This document shows, piece by piece, positions 1 through 11,372 of a stretch of DNA of 64,000 nucleotides (the stretch's first letter is position 1; each line of letters begins with the position of its first letter). The stretch is from assembly GCF_000720485.1 (NCBI RefSeq), contig NZ_JOAX01000003.1:124001-188000 (forward strand), read 5' to 3'. The position numbers and the translations under genes were made by a program. The stretch is from Streptomyces ochraceiscleroticus. Lineage in GTDB: Bacteria > Actinomycetota > Actinomycetes > Streptomycetales > Streptomycetaceae. The notes beneath the pieces are model-generated. The model had not been told where the DNA came from. It worked only from the letters and a program-made list of their open reading frames with translations, and ran no database searches.

Positions 1-1
1 C

Positions 2-2185
<2,184 letters not shown>

Positions 2186-2305
2186 CCGCTCGGTCCGGGG
2201 CCGCCCGGCCCGAGGCCGTGCTTCCCGTGTTCGCGCGTCCCGGGTCCGTGCGGCGGGAAAAAACCGCATGAGGAATGTCAGTGGTGACTTCTACGCTCGC
2301 TCCTG

Positions 2306-4174
2306 ATGAGCGATGACGCGCACCGCCCCGAGTCCGCCGTCCCCACTCCCCGCTCCCCCGTGCGCTCGCTGCTGCGCCTGTGGCCGTACGTCCGCCCCGT
2401 GCGGGCCCGGCTGGCCGGTGCGGCGGGCGTCGCCGTCCTGGCGTCCGGCACGGGCCTGCTCATCCCGCTCGTACTGAAGTGGCTGGTGGACGGGCCGGTC
2501 GCGGCGCGGGACGCGGGCGGCATCTGGCTGGGCGGCGGGCTCCTGCTGCTCCTCGGGCTGGCCGAGGCCGGGCTCTTCGGGCTGCGCCGGTGGCTGGTCG
2601 CGCGCCCGCTCGCGAGCGTCGAGGCGGCCATGCGCGCCGCGCTCTACCGCCACCTCCAGCGGCTCCCGGTGGCCTTCCACGACCGCTGGCCCACCGGGCA
2701 GCTCCTCTCCCGCGGCACGACCGACCTGCAGCTCCTGCGGATGTTCCTGGCGTTCCCGCTGACGTTCCTGTTCGTCAACGGCGTCACGATCCTCGCCGGC
2801 TGCGCCATCCTGCTCACCCAGCGCTGGACGCTCGGGCTGGTCCTGCTCGCGCCGATCGTGCCGCTGGTGGTGCTGTGCTCGGTGTTCGAGGCGAAGTACT
2901 CCGTCGCGGCGCGCCGTTCGCAGGACCAGGTCGGCGACCTGACCACGCTGGTCGAGGAGTCGGTACTGGGCATCCGCATCATCAAGGGCTTCGGCCGGCA
3001 CCGCGCCCAGGCCCACGCCTACACCGCCCTCACCCACGAGCTGCGCGCCACCGAGCTGCACAAGGCACGGCTGCTCGCCGCGATCTGGGGCGTCATCACG
3101 ATCCTGCCGGAGACCGCCATCGGGGCCGCGCTGATCCTCGGCACGGTCCAGGTCGCCGACGGTGACCTGTCGGCGGGCACGCTCGTGGCGTTCCTGTCCA
3201 CCGCGCTGGCGCTGCGCTGGCCGGTGGAGTCCATCGGCTTCCTGCTGGCGATCAGCAACGAATCGGCGACCGCGGCCGACCGGTACTTCGAGGTCATGGA
3301 CGTCCCGCCGGCGGACGCGGCCGACGCGTCCGCACTCGCCGCCGCGGCCGCCGACGGCGCCCCGGCCCCCGACGGCCTGGCCCTCACCGGCGTGGAGTTC
3401 CGCTACCCCGACGCGCCCGCCGGCGCACCGCCCACGCTGCGCGGCGTCGACCTGCACGTCCGGCCCGGCGAGACGATGGCCCTGGTGGGCGCGACGGGCA
3501 GCGGCAAGACCACGCTCACCGCGCTGGTACCGCGGCTGTACGACGTCACCGGCGGCCGGATCACCCTGGACGGGCGCGACATCATGACCCTGCCGCGGGA
3601 CGAGCTGCGGTCGCTGGTCGCGGTGGCCTTCGAGGAGCCGACGCTCTTCTCGGCGACCGCGGCGGAGAACGTCCTGATGGGCGGCGAGGAGGCGGACGGG
3701 GACGGCGTGCGGCGGGCGCTGCGGATCGCCCAGGCGCACGAGTTCGTCGCCGCGCTGCCTCAGGCCGAGCACACCCAGGTCGGCGAGCAGGGCCTGAGCC
3801 TGTCCGGCGGGCAGCGGCAGCGGCTCGCGCTGGCCCGCGCGGTGGTCGGGTCGCCGCGCTTCCTCGTCCTGGACGACCCGCTCTCCGCGCTGGACGTGCA
3901 CACCGAGGCGCGGGTGGAGGCCGCGCTGCGCGAGGTACTGGCGACCACGACCGCGCTGATCGTCGCGCACCGCCCCTCCACGGTCCTGCTCGCCGACCGG
4001 GTCGCACTGCTCTCCGGCGGCCGCGTCACCGCCGTCGGCACGCATCAGCAACTGCTGCGCGAGAGCGCGGAGTACGCCCACCTGATGTCCGGCACGGGCC
4101 CGGCCGATTCGGCGCCGGCCGGCGCCGCGGGCCCCGCCGACCCGGCCCGCACCGCAGAGGAGACGGAGCGATGA
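2306..4174 (+). CDS. ABC exporter, fused permease/ATPase, degenerate-site subunit
   Basis: Type IV (ABCB-like) exporter half-transporter of 622 aa: an N-terminal six-helix membrane domain (about 25-330) and a C-terminal ATPase. Walker A GATGSGKT is at 395-402, LSGGQ at 499-503 and Walker B ends VLDD at 523-524. Asp replaces the usual catalytic Glu, and the Q-loop reads AFEEPTLF instead of having Gln. This pattern is known from the degenerate subunit of heterodimeric exporters such as TM287/288 and BmrCD. The stop overlaps the next ABC gene as ATGA, so the two are co-translated partners. Substrate is unknown; drug or lipid export is possible. Confidence 0.9.
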   Translation: MSDDAHRPESAVPTPRSPVRSLLRLWPYVRPVRARLAGAAGVAVLASGTGLLIPLVLKWLVDGPVAARDAGGIWLGGGLLLLLGLAEAGLFGLRRWLVARPLASVEAAMRAALYRHLQRLPVAFHDRWPTGQLLSRGTTDLQLLRMFLAFPLTFLFVNGVTILAGCAILLTQRWTLGLVLLAPIVPLVVLCSVFEAKYSVAARRSQDQVGDLTTLVEESVLGIRIIKGFGRHRAQAHAYTALTHELRATELHKARLLAAIWGVITILPETAIGAALILGTVQVADGDLSAGTLVAFLSTALALRWPVESIGFLLAISNESATAADRYFEVMDVPPADAADASALAAAAADGAPAPDGLALTGVEFRYPDAPAGAPPTLRGVDLHVRPGETMALVGATGSGKTTLTALVPRLYDVTGGRITLDGRDIMTLPRDELRSLVAVAFEEPTLFSATAAENVLMGGEEADGDGVRRALRIAQAHEFVAALPQAEHTQVGEQGLSLSGGQRQRLALARAVVGSPRFLVLDDPLSALDVHTEARVEAALREVLATTTALIVAHRPSTVLLADRVALLSGGRVTAVGTHQQLLRESAEYAHLMSGTGPADSAPAGAAGPADPARTAEETER

Positions 4175-6048
4175 CCACGACCACGACCGCCGCCGGGCGG
4201 CCGCCCGAGGACAGCGACGCCGACGCTGCCACGCCGCCCGGCCCACCCGCCCCCGGCGACCCCTTCGACCAGGACGTCCTGCCCACTCCCAAGGGCGCCT
4301 CGCTCGCCCTGCTCCGCTCACTGCTGCGCCCGTACACGGCCCGCGGCCGGCTCACCGTCGTCCTGCTCCTCCTCCAGCAGGCCGCCGTGCAGGCCGGGCC
4401 GCTGCTGGTCGCGTACGCCATCGACCACGCCGTCCCCGCGCTGCGGGCGCACGACCACGGCCCGCTGCTCGCCGTGGGCGCCGGATACCTGGCGTGCGCG
4501 CTGGCCGCGGGCGCCCTGCAGTACGGCTTCACGCGGTCCTGCGCACGGGTCAGCCAGGACGTACTGCGCGACCTGCGCGGCCGGATCTTCCGGCACGCCC
4601 AGGCGCTCAGCCTGGACTTCCACGAGCGCTACACCTCGGGACGGCTGATCTCCCGCTCGACCACCGACGTGGAATCGCTGCGCGAGCTGCTCAACGACGG
4701 CCTGCAGGAGCTGGTCGGGGTCGTGCTGTCCATCGTCTACGTCACGGCGATGCTGCTGTACCTGGACTGGGGCCTGGGCACGGCGGCCGTGCTCTCCGCG
4801 GGGCCGCTGCTGCTCTTCATCCGCTCCTACCGGCGCCGCTCCAAGAGGGTCTACGCCCGCCGCTCGACGGCGATCGCCGCGGTCATCGTGAAGTTCGCCG
4901 AGACGCTCAACGGCATCCGACCGGTGCAGGCGTTCCGCCGCGAGCGGCCCAACGACGCGGCGTTCGGCCGCCTCAACCGCGTCCACGAGCGGGTCAACGG
5001 CAGCGCCACCCTGGAAATGGCCCGGTACGTCCTCCTCTCCCGCACGGCCGCCAACATCGCCGTCGCCGCCATCGTGCTGTGGGGCGCCTCCCGCGTCGCC
5101 ACCGGCTCCCTCGCCCTCGGCGTACTGGCCGCCGCCGTCCTGTACCTGCGCCGCCTCTACGACCCGATCGACCGCCTCGGCATGTTCCTGAACGCCTACC
5201 AGTCGGCGGCCGCCTCCCTGGAGAAGGTCGCGGGCCTCCTCGCCCAGCGGCCCGCCGTCCCGGAACCGGCCGCGCCCGTGCCGCTGCCCGACCGCGCCGC
5301 CGACCGCCCGGGCCGCGAAGTGACCTTCTCGGGCGTCCACTTCGCGTACCGCACCGGTGGCGAGGTGCTGCCCCGCTTCGACCTCACCCTCGCCGCGGGG
5401 AAGACCGTCGCGGTGGTCGGCAGCACGGGCGCGGGCAAGTCCACCCTCGCCAAGCTGCTCGCCCGCTTCTACGACCCCACGGGTGGCCGGGTGCTGCTGG
5501 ACGGCGTCGACCTGCGCGACCTGTCCACGACCGACCTGCGGCGCGGGATCGTCATGGTCACCCAGGAGGCGTTCCTCTTCTCCGGCACGGTCGCGGAGAA
5601 CATCGCCATCGGCCGCCCCGAGGCCCCCCGCGCCGAGATCGAGCGGGCCGCGCGGGCCATCGGCGCCCATGACTTCATCGCCGCGCTCCCCGAGGGCTAC
5701 GACACCGACGTCCGCAAGCGCGGCGGCCGCATCTCCGCCGGCCAGCGCCAGCTCGTCGCCTTCGCCCGCGCCCTCCTGGCCGACCCCGCCGTCCTCATCC
5801 TGGACGAGGCGACCTCCTCCCTCGACATCCCCGGCGAACGCGCCGTCCAGCGCGCCATGCACACCGTCCTCCGCGACCGCACCGCCGTCGTCATCGCCCA
5901 CCGCCTCTCCACGGTGGAGATCGCCGACCGCGTCCTGGTGATGTCCCACGGCCGCATCATCGAGGACGGCACACCGTCCGAACTGATCGGCAGCAAGGGC
6001 GAGTTCGCCTCCCTCCACGAGGCATGGCAGGACAGCCTGGTGCAGTGA
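4171..6048 (+). CDS. ABC exporter, fused permease/ATPase, catalytic-site subunit
   Basis: Second half-transporter of 625 aa, starting inside the stop of the preceding gene (ATGA). A membrane domain at about 50-350 is followed by an ATPase with Walker A GSTGAGKS (417-424), canonical Q-loop (MVTQEAFLF), Walker B LILDEA (D545, E546) and H-loop IAHRLST. Its own signature is ISAGQ rather than LSGGQ (521-525). In a heterodimer this altered signature would face the partner's Asp-containing Walker B, giving one degenerate and one active ATP site. That arrangement is inferred. The encoded complex should sit in the cytoplasmic membrane; its cargo cannot be read from sequence. Confidence 0.9.
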   Translation: MTTTTTAAGRPPEDSDADAATPPGPPAPGDPFDQDVLPTPKGASLALLRSLLRPYTARGRLTVVLLLLQQAAVQAGPLLVAYAIDHAVPALRAHDHGPLLAVGAGYLACALAAGALQYGFTRSCARVSQDVLRDLRGRIFRHAQALSLDFHERYTSGRLISRSTTDVESLRELLNDGLQELVGVVLSIVYVTAMLLYLDWGLGTAAVLSAGPLLLFIRSYRRRSKRVYARRSTAIAAVIVKFAETLNGIRPVQAFRRERPNDAAFGRLNRVHERVNGSATLEMARYVLLSRTAANIAVAAIVLWGASRVATGSLALGVLAAAVLYLRRLYDPIDRLGMFLNAYQSAAASLEKVAGLLAQRPAVPEPAAPVPLPDRAADRPGREVTFSGVHFAYRTGGEVLPRFDLTLAAGKTVAVVGSTGAGKSTLAKLLARFYDPTGGRVLLDGVDLRDLSTTDLRRGIVMVTQEAFLFSGTVAENIAIGRPEAPRAEIERAARAIGAHDFIAALPEGYDTDVRKRGGRISAGQRQLVAFARALLADPAVLILDEATSSLDIPGERAVQRAMHTVLRDRTAVVIAHRLSTVEIADRVLVMSHGRIIEDGTPSELIGSKGEFASLHEAWQDSLVQ

Positions 6049-6081
6049 GGGCCGTCCCGCGCGCGTGAAATCATGTTGATC

Positions 6082-6927
6082 ATGAGCACGCCGCCGCCTC
6101 CCGGGGCCTCCTATCCGCCGTATCCGCAGCAGCCCCAGCAGCCCGGCTTCGGCACACCGCAGTACGGCCCGCCGCAGGCTCCGCACCCGGGTCAGGCTCC
6201 GTACCAGGGGCAGGCGCCCTACCCGGGTCAGCCGCCGTACGGCCAGCAGCCCGGCGCTCCCTGGGGAATGCCGCCCATGGGGCCGCCGCCGAGGAAGAGC
6301 AACGCGGGCAAGGTCGTCGGCATCGTGATCGGCGTGGTGGTCGGCTGCTTCCTCGTCGGAGGCGTCGTGCGCGAATTCCTGCCGGGGGCGGGGGCTTCCC
6401 ACTCCAGTACCGTCCCTTCCGGGCCCCGTTACACGCTGACGGTTCCCAAGACGCTCGACAACGGGACGTACAGGCTCGCCCAGGACATCAGCGACACGAT
6501 CGACCGGCAGATTCCGCACGACGGCAACGGCATGCACGGCATGAAGGCGGTGGGCGGCCAGTACACCCGTGGCACCAAGTCCCTGACGTACACCGGGCTG
6601 TACGGCACCATCGACGACCCGGATCAGGCGCTCGACAACAGCATCAAGGGCATGAACGAGGGCGAGGGCGCCGCCCAGCCCGTGCCGGACCGGGAGTTCA
6701 CCCCCGAGGGCGATGACACTCCGGTGACCTGCGGCGTCATGACCAAGGACCAGGCCGGCACGGTGATGACCGTGCCCTTCTGCGGCTGGGCCGACGGGAG
6801 CCACGAGGTGAGCGTGATGGAGGTGGACGGCGCCGACCCCGAGGCCGATCCGGCCTCCGTCGACCTGCAGGCATTCGCCGACAAGGCGGGCCGCATCCGG
6901 GACGAGGTACGCGTCGAGGCCGGCTGA
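6082..6927 (+). CDS. Proline-rich membrane-anchored protein of unknown function
   Basis: About 281 aa. Residues 1-75 are a Pro/Gly/Gln/Tyr-rich cytoplasmic tail with PPYPQQP-like repeats, followed by one hydrophobic segment (VVGIVIGVVVGCFLVGG) and an extracytoplasmic domain of about 180 residues. The layout is typical of many Streptomyces membrane proteins whose Pro-rich tails resemble interaction or signalling segments. An in-frame ATG at 6073 would add three residues; 6082 is preferred because homologous tails commonly begin MSTPPPP. Neither has a strong ribosome site. No catalytic motif is recognised. It lies 33 bp after the ABC exporter and might be co-transcribed. Confidence 0.75.
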   Translation: MSTPPPPGASYPPYPQQPQQPGFGTPQYGPPQAPHPGQAPYQGQAPYPGQPPYGQQPGAPWGMPPMGPPPRKSNAGKVVGIVIGVVVGCFLVGGVVREFLPGAGASHSSTVPSGPRYTLTVPKTLDNGTYRLAQDISDTIDRQIPHDGNGMHGMKAVGGQYTRGTKSLTYTGLYGTIDDPDQALDNSIKGMNEGEGAAQPVPDREFTPEGDDTPVTCGVMTKDQAGTVMTVPFCGWADGSHEVSVMEVDGADPEADPASVDLQAFADKAGRIRDEVRVEAG

Positions 6928-7210
6928 CCCGCCCTCTGCCCCGCCCGCCGTCATGGTTGACCGTTATACGAACACCAACCGCCGCTCTACGGACGGTTTC
7001 CGGCCATGTTGGTGAACGGATCCTGACAAGCGGGCGTGGCCGGTGGGAAGCTGCGCGGCAGTCGGAGCGGGTCCCCACAGCACCACTGCCCGCGCCGGTC
7101 ACCTCCGTACCGCTCCCCCCACACGCACTTGTTCTGCCCGGACGGCCACCCCGCCGCCCGGTCCCCCCGGCCGTGGCCCACACCGCCGCGGCCCCGCAGA
7201 AGGAGCCAGC

Positions 7211-9247
7211 GTGAGACGCACCCCCCATGGACGTGCCGCGACGGGCCGCAGACGTGTGATGGCCACCGGCACGCTCGTCGCCGTGACGGCACTCCTCGCC
7301 GTCGGCGTGCAGACCGGCGCGGGCAACGCCGCGCCCAACCCCGGCAGCACACACGCACAGCCCCGGGCGGGCGCCCTGCCCGCCAAGCTCTCCCCCTCGC
7401 AGCGTGCGGAGCTGCTGAAGGACGCCGCCGCCACCACCGCGCAGACGGCGAAGAAGCTCCAGCTCGGCGCCAAGGAGAAGCTCGTCGTCCGGGACGTCCA
7501 GCAGGACCGGGACGGCACGACGCACACCCGGTACGAGCGCACCTACGAAGGGCTGCCCGTCCTCGGCGGCGACCTCGTCGTGCACGAGACCAGGACCGGC
7601 AAGGTCGAGCGGGTCACCAAGGGCGTCCGGGCCCGGATAGCCGTAGGCAGTACGAAGGCGGCCGTGACGCCCGCGACCGCCGAGGCGAAGGCCGTGCAGG
7701 CGTCGAAGGCGGAGGGCGCGGAGAAGTCCGCCGCCAAGGAGCCGCGCAAGGTGGTCTGGGCGGCGGACGGCAAGCCGGTGCTGGCCTACGAGACCGTGGT
7801 CGGCGGGGTGCAGGACGACGGCACGACGCCGAACCAGCTGCACGTCATCACCGACGCCACCACCGGTGAGAAGCTCTTCCAGTACCAGGGCATCGAGCAG
7901 GGCACCGGCAACAGCCAGTACAGCGGCCAGGTGACGATCGGCACGGCGCCCTCGTACACCATGACCGACAGCGCGCGGGGCAACCACAAGACCTACAACC
8001 TCAACCACGGCTCGTCCGGCACCGGCACGCTCTTCTCCGACCCGGACGACGTCTGGGGCGACGGCACTCCGCAGAACGCGCAGACCGCGGGCGTGGACGC
8101 CGCGTACGGCGCCCAGCTCACCTGGGACTACTACAAGAGCGTGCACGGGCGGAGCGGCATCCGCGGTGACGGCGTCGGCGCGTACAGCCGCGTGCACTAC
8201 GGCAACAACTACGTCAACGCCTTCTGGGACGACAGCTGCTTCTGCATGACCTACGGCGACGGGTCCGGCAACTCGGCGCCGCTCACCTCGATCGACGTGG
8301 CCGCGCACGAGATGACGCACGGCGTCACCTCCGCGACCGCCGACCTCACCTACAGCGGCGAGTCCGGCGGCCTGAACGAGGCGACCTCGGACATCTTCGC
8401 GGCGGCCGTGGAGTTCAACGCCAACAACGCCAAGGACCCGGGCGACTACCTCATCGGCGAGAAGATCGACATCAACGGTGACGGCACCCCGCTGCGCTAC
8501 ATGGACAAGCCCAGCAAGGACGGCGCGTCCAAGGACTCCTGGTACTCCGGCGTCGGCAACGTCGACGTGCACTACTCCTCCGGCATCGCCAACCACTTCT
8601 TCTACCTGCTGTCCGAGGGCAGCGGCCCGAAGGACGTGAACGGCGTGCACTACGACAGCCCGACCTCCGACGGGCTGCCCGTGCCGGGCATCGGCCGGGC
8701 AGGCGCCGAGAAGGTCTGGTACAAGGCGCTCACCCAGTACATGAGCTCCAACACCAACTACGCGGGCGCCCGCACCGCCACCCTGCAGGCCGCCGCCGAC
8801 CTCTTCGGCAAGGACACCCCGACCTACAACACGGTCGCCAACACCTGGGCCGCGGTGAACGTCGGCAGCCGCGTCGGGGACGGCGGCGACCCCGACCCGG
8901 GCGGCAACGTCTTCGAGAACACCAATGACGTGGCCATCCCGGACGCGGGTACCGCGGTCACCTCGTCGATCAGCGTCAACCGGACCGGCACGGCGCCCAG
9001 CACCCTCAAGGTCGGCGTGGACATCGTGCACACCTACCGCGGTGACCTGGTCATCGACCTGGTCGCGCCGGACGGCACCGCGTACCGCCTGAAGAACTCC
9101 AGCTCCTGGGACTCGGCGGCGAACGTGAACACCACGTACACCGTCAACGCCTCGGCGGAGAACGCGGCCGGCACCTGGAAGCTGCGGGTGCGGGACGTGT
9201 ACTCCGGCGACACCGGCTACGTGAACAGCTGGAAGCTGACCTTCTGA
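7211..9247 (+). CDS. Secreted M4 (thermolysin-family) metallopeptidase with C-terminal P-domain
   Basis: Secreted zinc protease of 678 aa. The GTG at 7211 is chosen because AGGAG lies just upstream; an ATG at 7259 is an alternative. Order: basic N-terminus and hydrophobic signal sequence (about 17-40), FTP/PepSY propeptide region, M4 catalytic domain, then a P/Homo-B domain (about 575-678). The zinc site is HEMTH with H366, E367, H370 and third ligand E390 in GLNEATSD. A tandem paralogue lies downstream without the P-domain. It probably degrades extracellular protein during developmental or nutrient stress. A strong hairpin follows the stop. Whether export uses Sec or Tat is unclear. Confidence 0.92.
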   Translation: MRRTPHGRAATGRRRVMATGTLVAVTALLAVGVQTGAGNAAPNPGSTHAQPRAGALPAKLSPSQRAELLKDAAATTAQTAKKLQLGAKEKLVVRDVQQDRDGTTHTRYERTYEGLPVLGGDLVVHETRTGKVERVTKGVRARIAVGSTKAAVTPATAEAKAVQASKAEGAEKSAAKEPRKVVWAADGKPVLAYETVVGGVQDDGTTPNQLHVITDATTGEKLFQYQGIEQGTGNSQYSGQVTIGTAPSYTMTDSARGNHKTYNLNHGSSGTGTLFSDPDDVWGDGTPQNAQTAGVDAAYGAQLTWDYYKSVHGRSGIRGDGVGAYSRVHYGNNYVNAFWDDSCFCMTYGDGSGNSAPLTSIDVAAHEMTHGVTSATADLTYSGESGGLNEATSDIFAAAVEFNANNAKDPGDYLIGEKIDINGDGTPLRYMDKPSKDGASKDSWYSGVGNVDVHYSSGIANHFFYLLSEGSGPKDVNGVHYDSPTSDGLPVPGIGRAGAEKVWYKALTQYMSSNTNYAGARTATLQAAADLFGKDTPTYNTVANTWAAVNVGSRVGDGGDPDPGGNVFENTNDVAIPDAGTAVTSSISVNRTGTAPSTLKVGVDIVHTYRGDLVIDLVAPDGTAYRLKNSSSWDSAANVNTTYTVNASAENAAGTWKLRVRDVYSGDTGYVNSWKLTF

Positions 9248-9268
9248 CGCAGCCCCGTTGAGTCACCG

Positions 9269-9300
9269 GTGCCACCCCCGCCGAGCGGCGGGGGTGGCAC
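9269..9300 (+). terminator. Perfect 14-bp hairpin terminator after the first M4 peptidase
   Basis: Arms 9269-9282 and 9287-9300 are exact reverse complements around a GAGC loop, 22 bases after the stop. There is no U-tract, as is common for high-GC actinobacterial terminators. Confidence 0.75.
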
Positions 9301-9330
9301 TCCTCCGTTATGCGGACGCGGGCTCGCTCT

Positions 9331-9348
9331 TTGCGAACAAATTGCGAA
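9331..9348. promoter_or_regulatory. Direct repeat TTGCGAA x2, 11-bp spacing
   Basis: TTGCGAA occurs at 9331-9337 and 9342-9348, about 110 bp before the start of the second M4 peptidase and in an AT-richer patch. One-turn spacing on the same helix face is what a tandem-binding regulator needs. Function is inferred only. Confidence 0.3.
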
Positions 9349-9458
9349 GCGGCGCCAATTACCCGGTGACAGACACCCGTTCGGGTGGCACGCTAACCCC
9401 GCACGTACCACCCGCATCGCTTTGCACCCCCACCACAGGCAAAGTTGAAGGAGCACGC

Positions 9459-11087
9459 GTGACCCCCCACATATCGCGTACCACCCGTATCGCCGGTGCC
9501 TCCGTGGCCGCCGCCGCGCTGCTCGCGGCCGGCATCGCCACCGGCACGGCGGGCGCGGCCCCCGCCGCCCACGAGGCAGCGGCCTCACCGGTCAAGATGA
9601 CCGCCTCGCACCGCGCCGAGCTGCTGCGCGACGCGCAGGCCACGAAGGCGAAGACCGCCGAGGAGCTGGGCCTCGGGTCCAAGGAGAAGCTGGTCGTCAA
9701 GGACGTCATCAAGGACGCGGACGGCACCACGCACACCCGCTACGAGCGCACCTACGACGGCCTGCCCGTGCTCGGCGGCGACCTCGTCGTCCACCAGGCC
9801 AAGGGCGGCGCCATCAAGTCGACCACCAAGGCCACGAAGGCCACCATCAAGGTCGCCTCCACCACCCCGAAGATCGCCCCGAAGTCGGCCGCGATCTCCG
9901 CCGAGTCGGTGTCCGGTAAGACCGAGGGCATCAAGAAGTCCGACGCGGCGTCGCCGAACAAGGTGATCTGGGCCGCCTCCGGCAAGCCGGTGCTCGCGTA
10001 CGAGACGGTCGTCAAGGGCGTCCAGAAGGACGGCACCCCCAGCGAGCTGCACGTCGTCACCGACGCCAGCACGGGCAAGAAGCTCTTCCAGCACCAGGCC
10101 ATCGAGACCGGCGCCGGCACCAGCATGTACGGCGGCAAGGTCGAGCTGGCCACCAAGAAGGGCGGCAGCGGTTTCGAGCTGACCGACGACAGCCGCGGCG
10201 GCCACTCCACCTTCGACCTTGGCGGCTCGGAGAGCGGCGAGGGCAAGCTGCTCACGGACGACGACGACACCTGGGGCACCGGCAAGGGCGACGACCCGCA
10301 GACCGCGGCCGTCGACGCGGCGTACGGCGCGCAGGTCACCTGGGACTACTACAAGAACGTGCACGGCCGCAGCGGCATCAACGGCGACGGCAAGGGTGCG
10401 ACCTCCCGCGTGCACTACGGCCAGAACTACGTGAACGCGTTCTGGGACGACAGCTGCTTCTGCATGACGTACGGCGACGGCGAGGGCAACACCCACCCGC
10501 TGACCGCCCTGGACGTCGCGGCGCACGAGATGTCGCACGGCGTCACCTCGGCCACCGCGAACCTGGAGTACAGCGGTGAGTCCGGCGGCCTGAACGAGGC
10601 CACCTCCGACATCTTCGGCACCTCGGCGGAGTTCAGCGCCAAGAACGCCGAGGACCCGGGCGACTACCTCATCGGCGAGAAGATCGACATCAACGGTGAC
10701 GGCTCGCCGCTGCGCTACATGGACAAGCCCAGCAAGGACGGCAACTCGCTGGACTTCTGGAAGGAGGGCGCCGGCGACGTCGACGTGCACTACTCCTCGG
10801 GCATCGCCAACCACTTCTTCTACCTGCTGTCCGAGGGCAGCGGCCCGAAGGAGATCGACGGCGTGAAGTACGACAGCCCGACCGCCGACGGCTCCAAGGT
10901 CGAGGGCATCGGCCGGGACAAGGCCGAGAAGATCTGGTACAAGGCGCTGACCGAGTACATGACCTCCACGACCGACTACAAGGCCGCGCGCGAGGCGACC
11001 GTCAAGGCCGCCACCGACCTGTACGGCGCGGACGGCGCCGAGGTCAAGGGCGTCGAGGCGGCGTGGACGGGCGTGGCGGTGAAGTAA
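9459..11087 (+). CDS. Secreted M4 (thermolysin-family) metallopeptidase
   Basis: 542 aa from GTG 9459, which has GAAGGAG about 6 bases upstream; the open frame extends further but without a better start. Signal peptide (about 8-36), FTP/PepSY-type propeptide, then the M4 catalytic domain with HEMSH (H356, E357, H360) and E380 in GLNEATSD. It is closely similar in sequence to the preceding peptidase but ends right after the catalytic domain, lacking the P-domain. This looks like a tandem duplication followed by loss or gain of the C-terminal module. It is predicted to be exported and autoprocessed outside the cell. Confidence 0.92.
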   Translation: MTPHISRTTRIAGASVAAAALLAAGIATGTAGAAPAAHEAAASPVKMTASHRAELLRDAQATKAKTAEELGLGSKEKLVVKDVIKDADGTTHTRYERTYDGLPVLGGDLVVHQAKGGAIKSTTKATKATIKVASTTPKIAPKSAAISAESVSGKTEGIKKSDAASPNKVIWAASGKPVLAYETVVKGVQKDGTPSELHVVTDASTGKKLFQHQAIETGAGTSMYGGKVELATKKGGSGFELTDDSRGGHSTFDLGGSESGEGKLLTDDDDTWGTGKGDDPQTAAVDAAYGAQVTWDYYKNVHGRSGINGDGKGATSRVHYGQNYVNAFWDDSCFCMTYGDGEGNTHPLTALDVAAHEMSHGVTSATANLEYSGESGGLNEATSDIFGTSAEFSAKNAEDPGDYLIGEKIDINGDGSPLRYMDKPSKDGNSLDFWKEGAGDVDVHYSSGIANHFFYLLSEGSGPKEIDGVKYDSPTADGSKVEGIGRDKAEKIWYKALTEYMTSTTDYKAAREATVKAATDLYGADGAEVKGVEAAWTGVAVK

Positions 11088-11315
11088 CGCCGGTGAAGCG
11101 CTGCTCGTGAAGCAACGCTTCGCCACCAGGCCCCCCTTACAGTCCGGGGAGCTTAGGGGGGCGGGGAGCCGCGTGGGCGTTGTCCACAGGGTGATCCCGG
11201 GCGATCCGCCTCCTCCGGCCCGGAATCCCTCCCAGGGGGGCAGGCGATATGCACAGGCCGGGTGGGGGCGGGTCGTACGCACCCATCCGGTAGCGGCACA
11301 CCGTACGCACGAGCC

Positions 11316-11358
11316 GGGCGGTGTCCGGGGGCTCCCGTTATCCCTCCGGACACCGCCC
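11316..11358 (-). terminator. glgP terminator hairpin
   Basis: Arms 11316-11328 and 11346-11358 (GGGCGGTGTCCGG and its complement) form a 13-bp stem with a 17-base loop, 15 bases beyond the minus-strand glgP stop. The 285-base convergent gap 11088-11372 holds no other clear feature. Confidence 0.7.
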
Positions 11359-11372
11359 TTTCGCGGTTGCGG

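Noticed and set aside
2291..4321. 676-aa minus-strand frame opposite the first ABC subunit
   Set aside because: No domain, antisense composition, and it spans the coupled start of the next gene.
4318..6954. 878-aa minus-strand open frame
   Set aside because: It is antisense to the second ABC subunit and the Pro-rich protein, which have clear motifs; composition is a shadow pattern.
9258..9458. Extended N-terminus of the second M4 peptidase
   Set aside because: The frame runs through the preceding terminator hairpin and has no ribosome site; GTG 9459 with GAAGGAG and signal peptide is far better.
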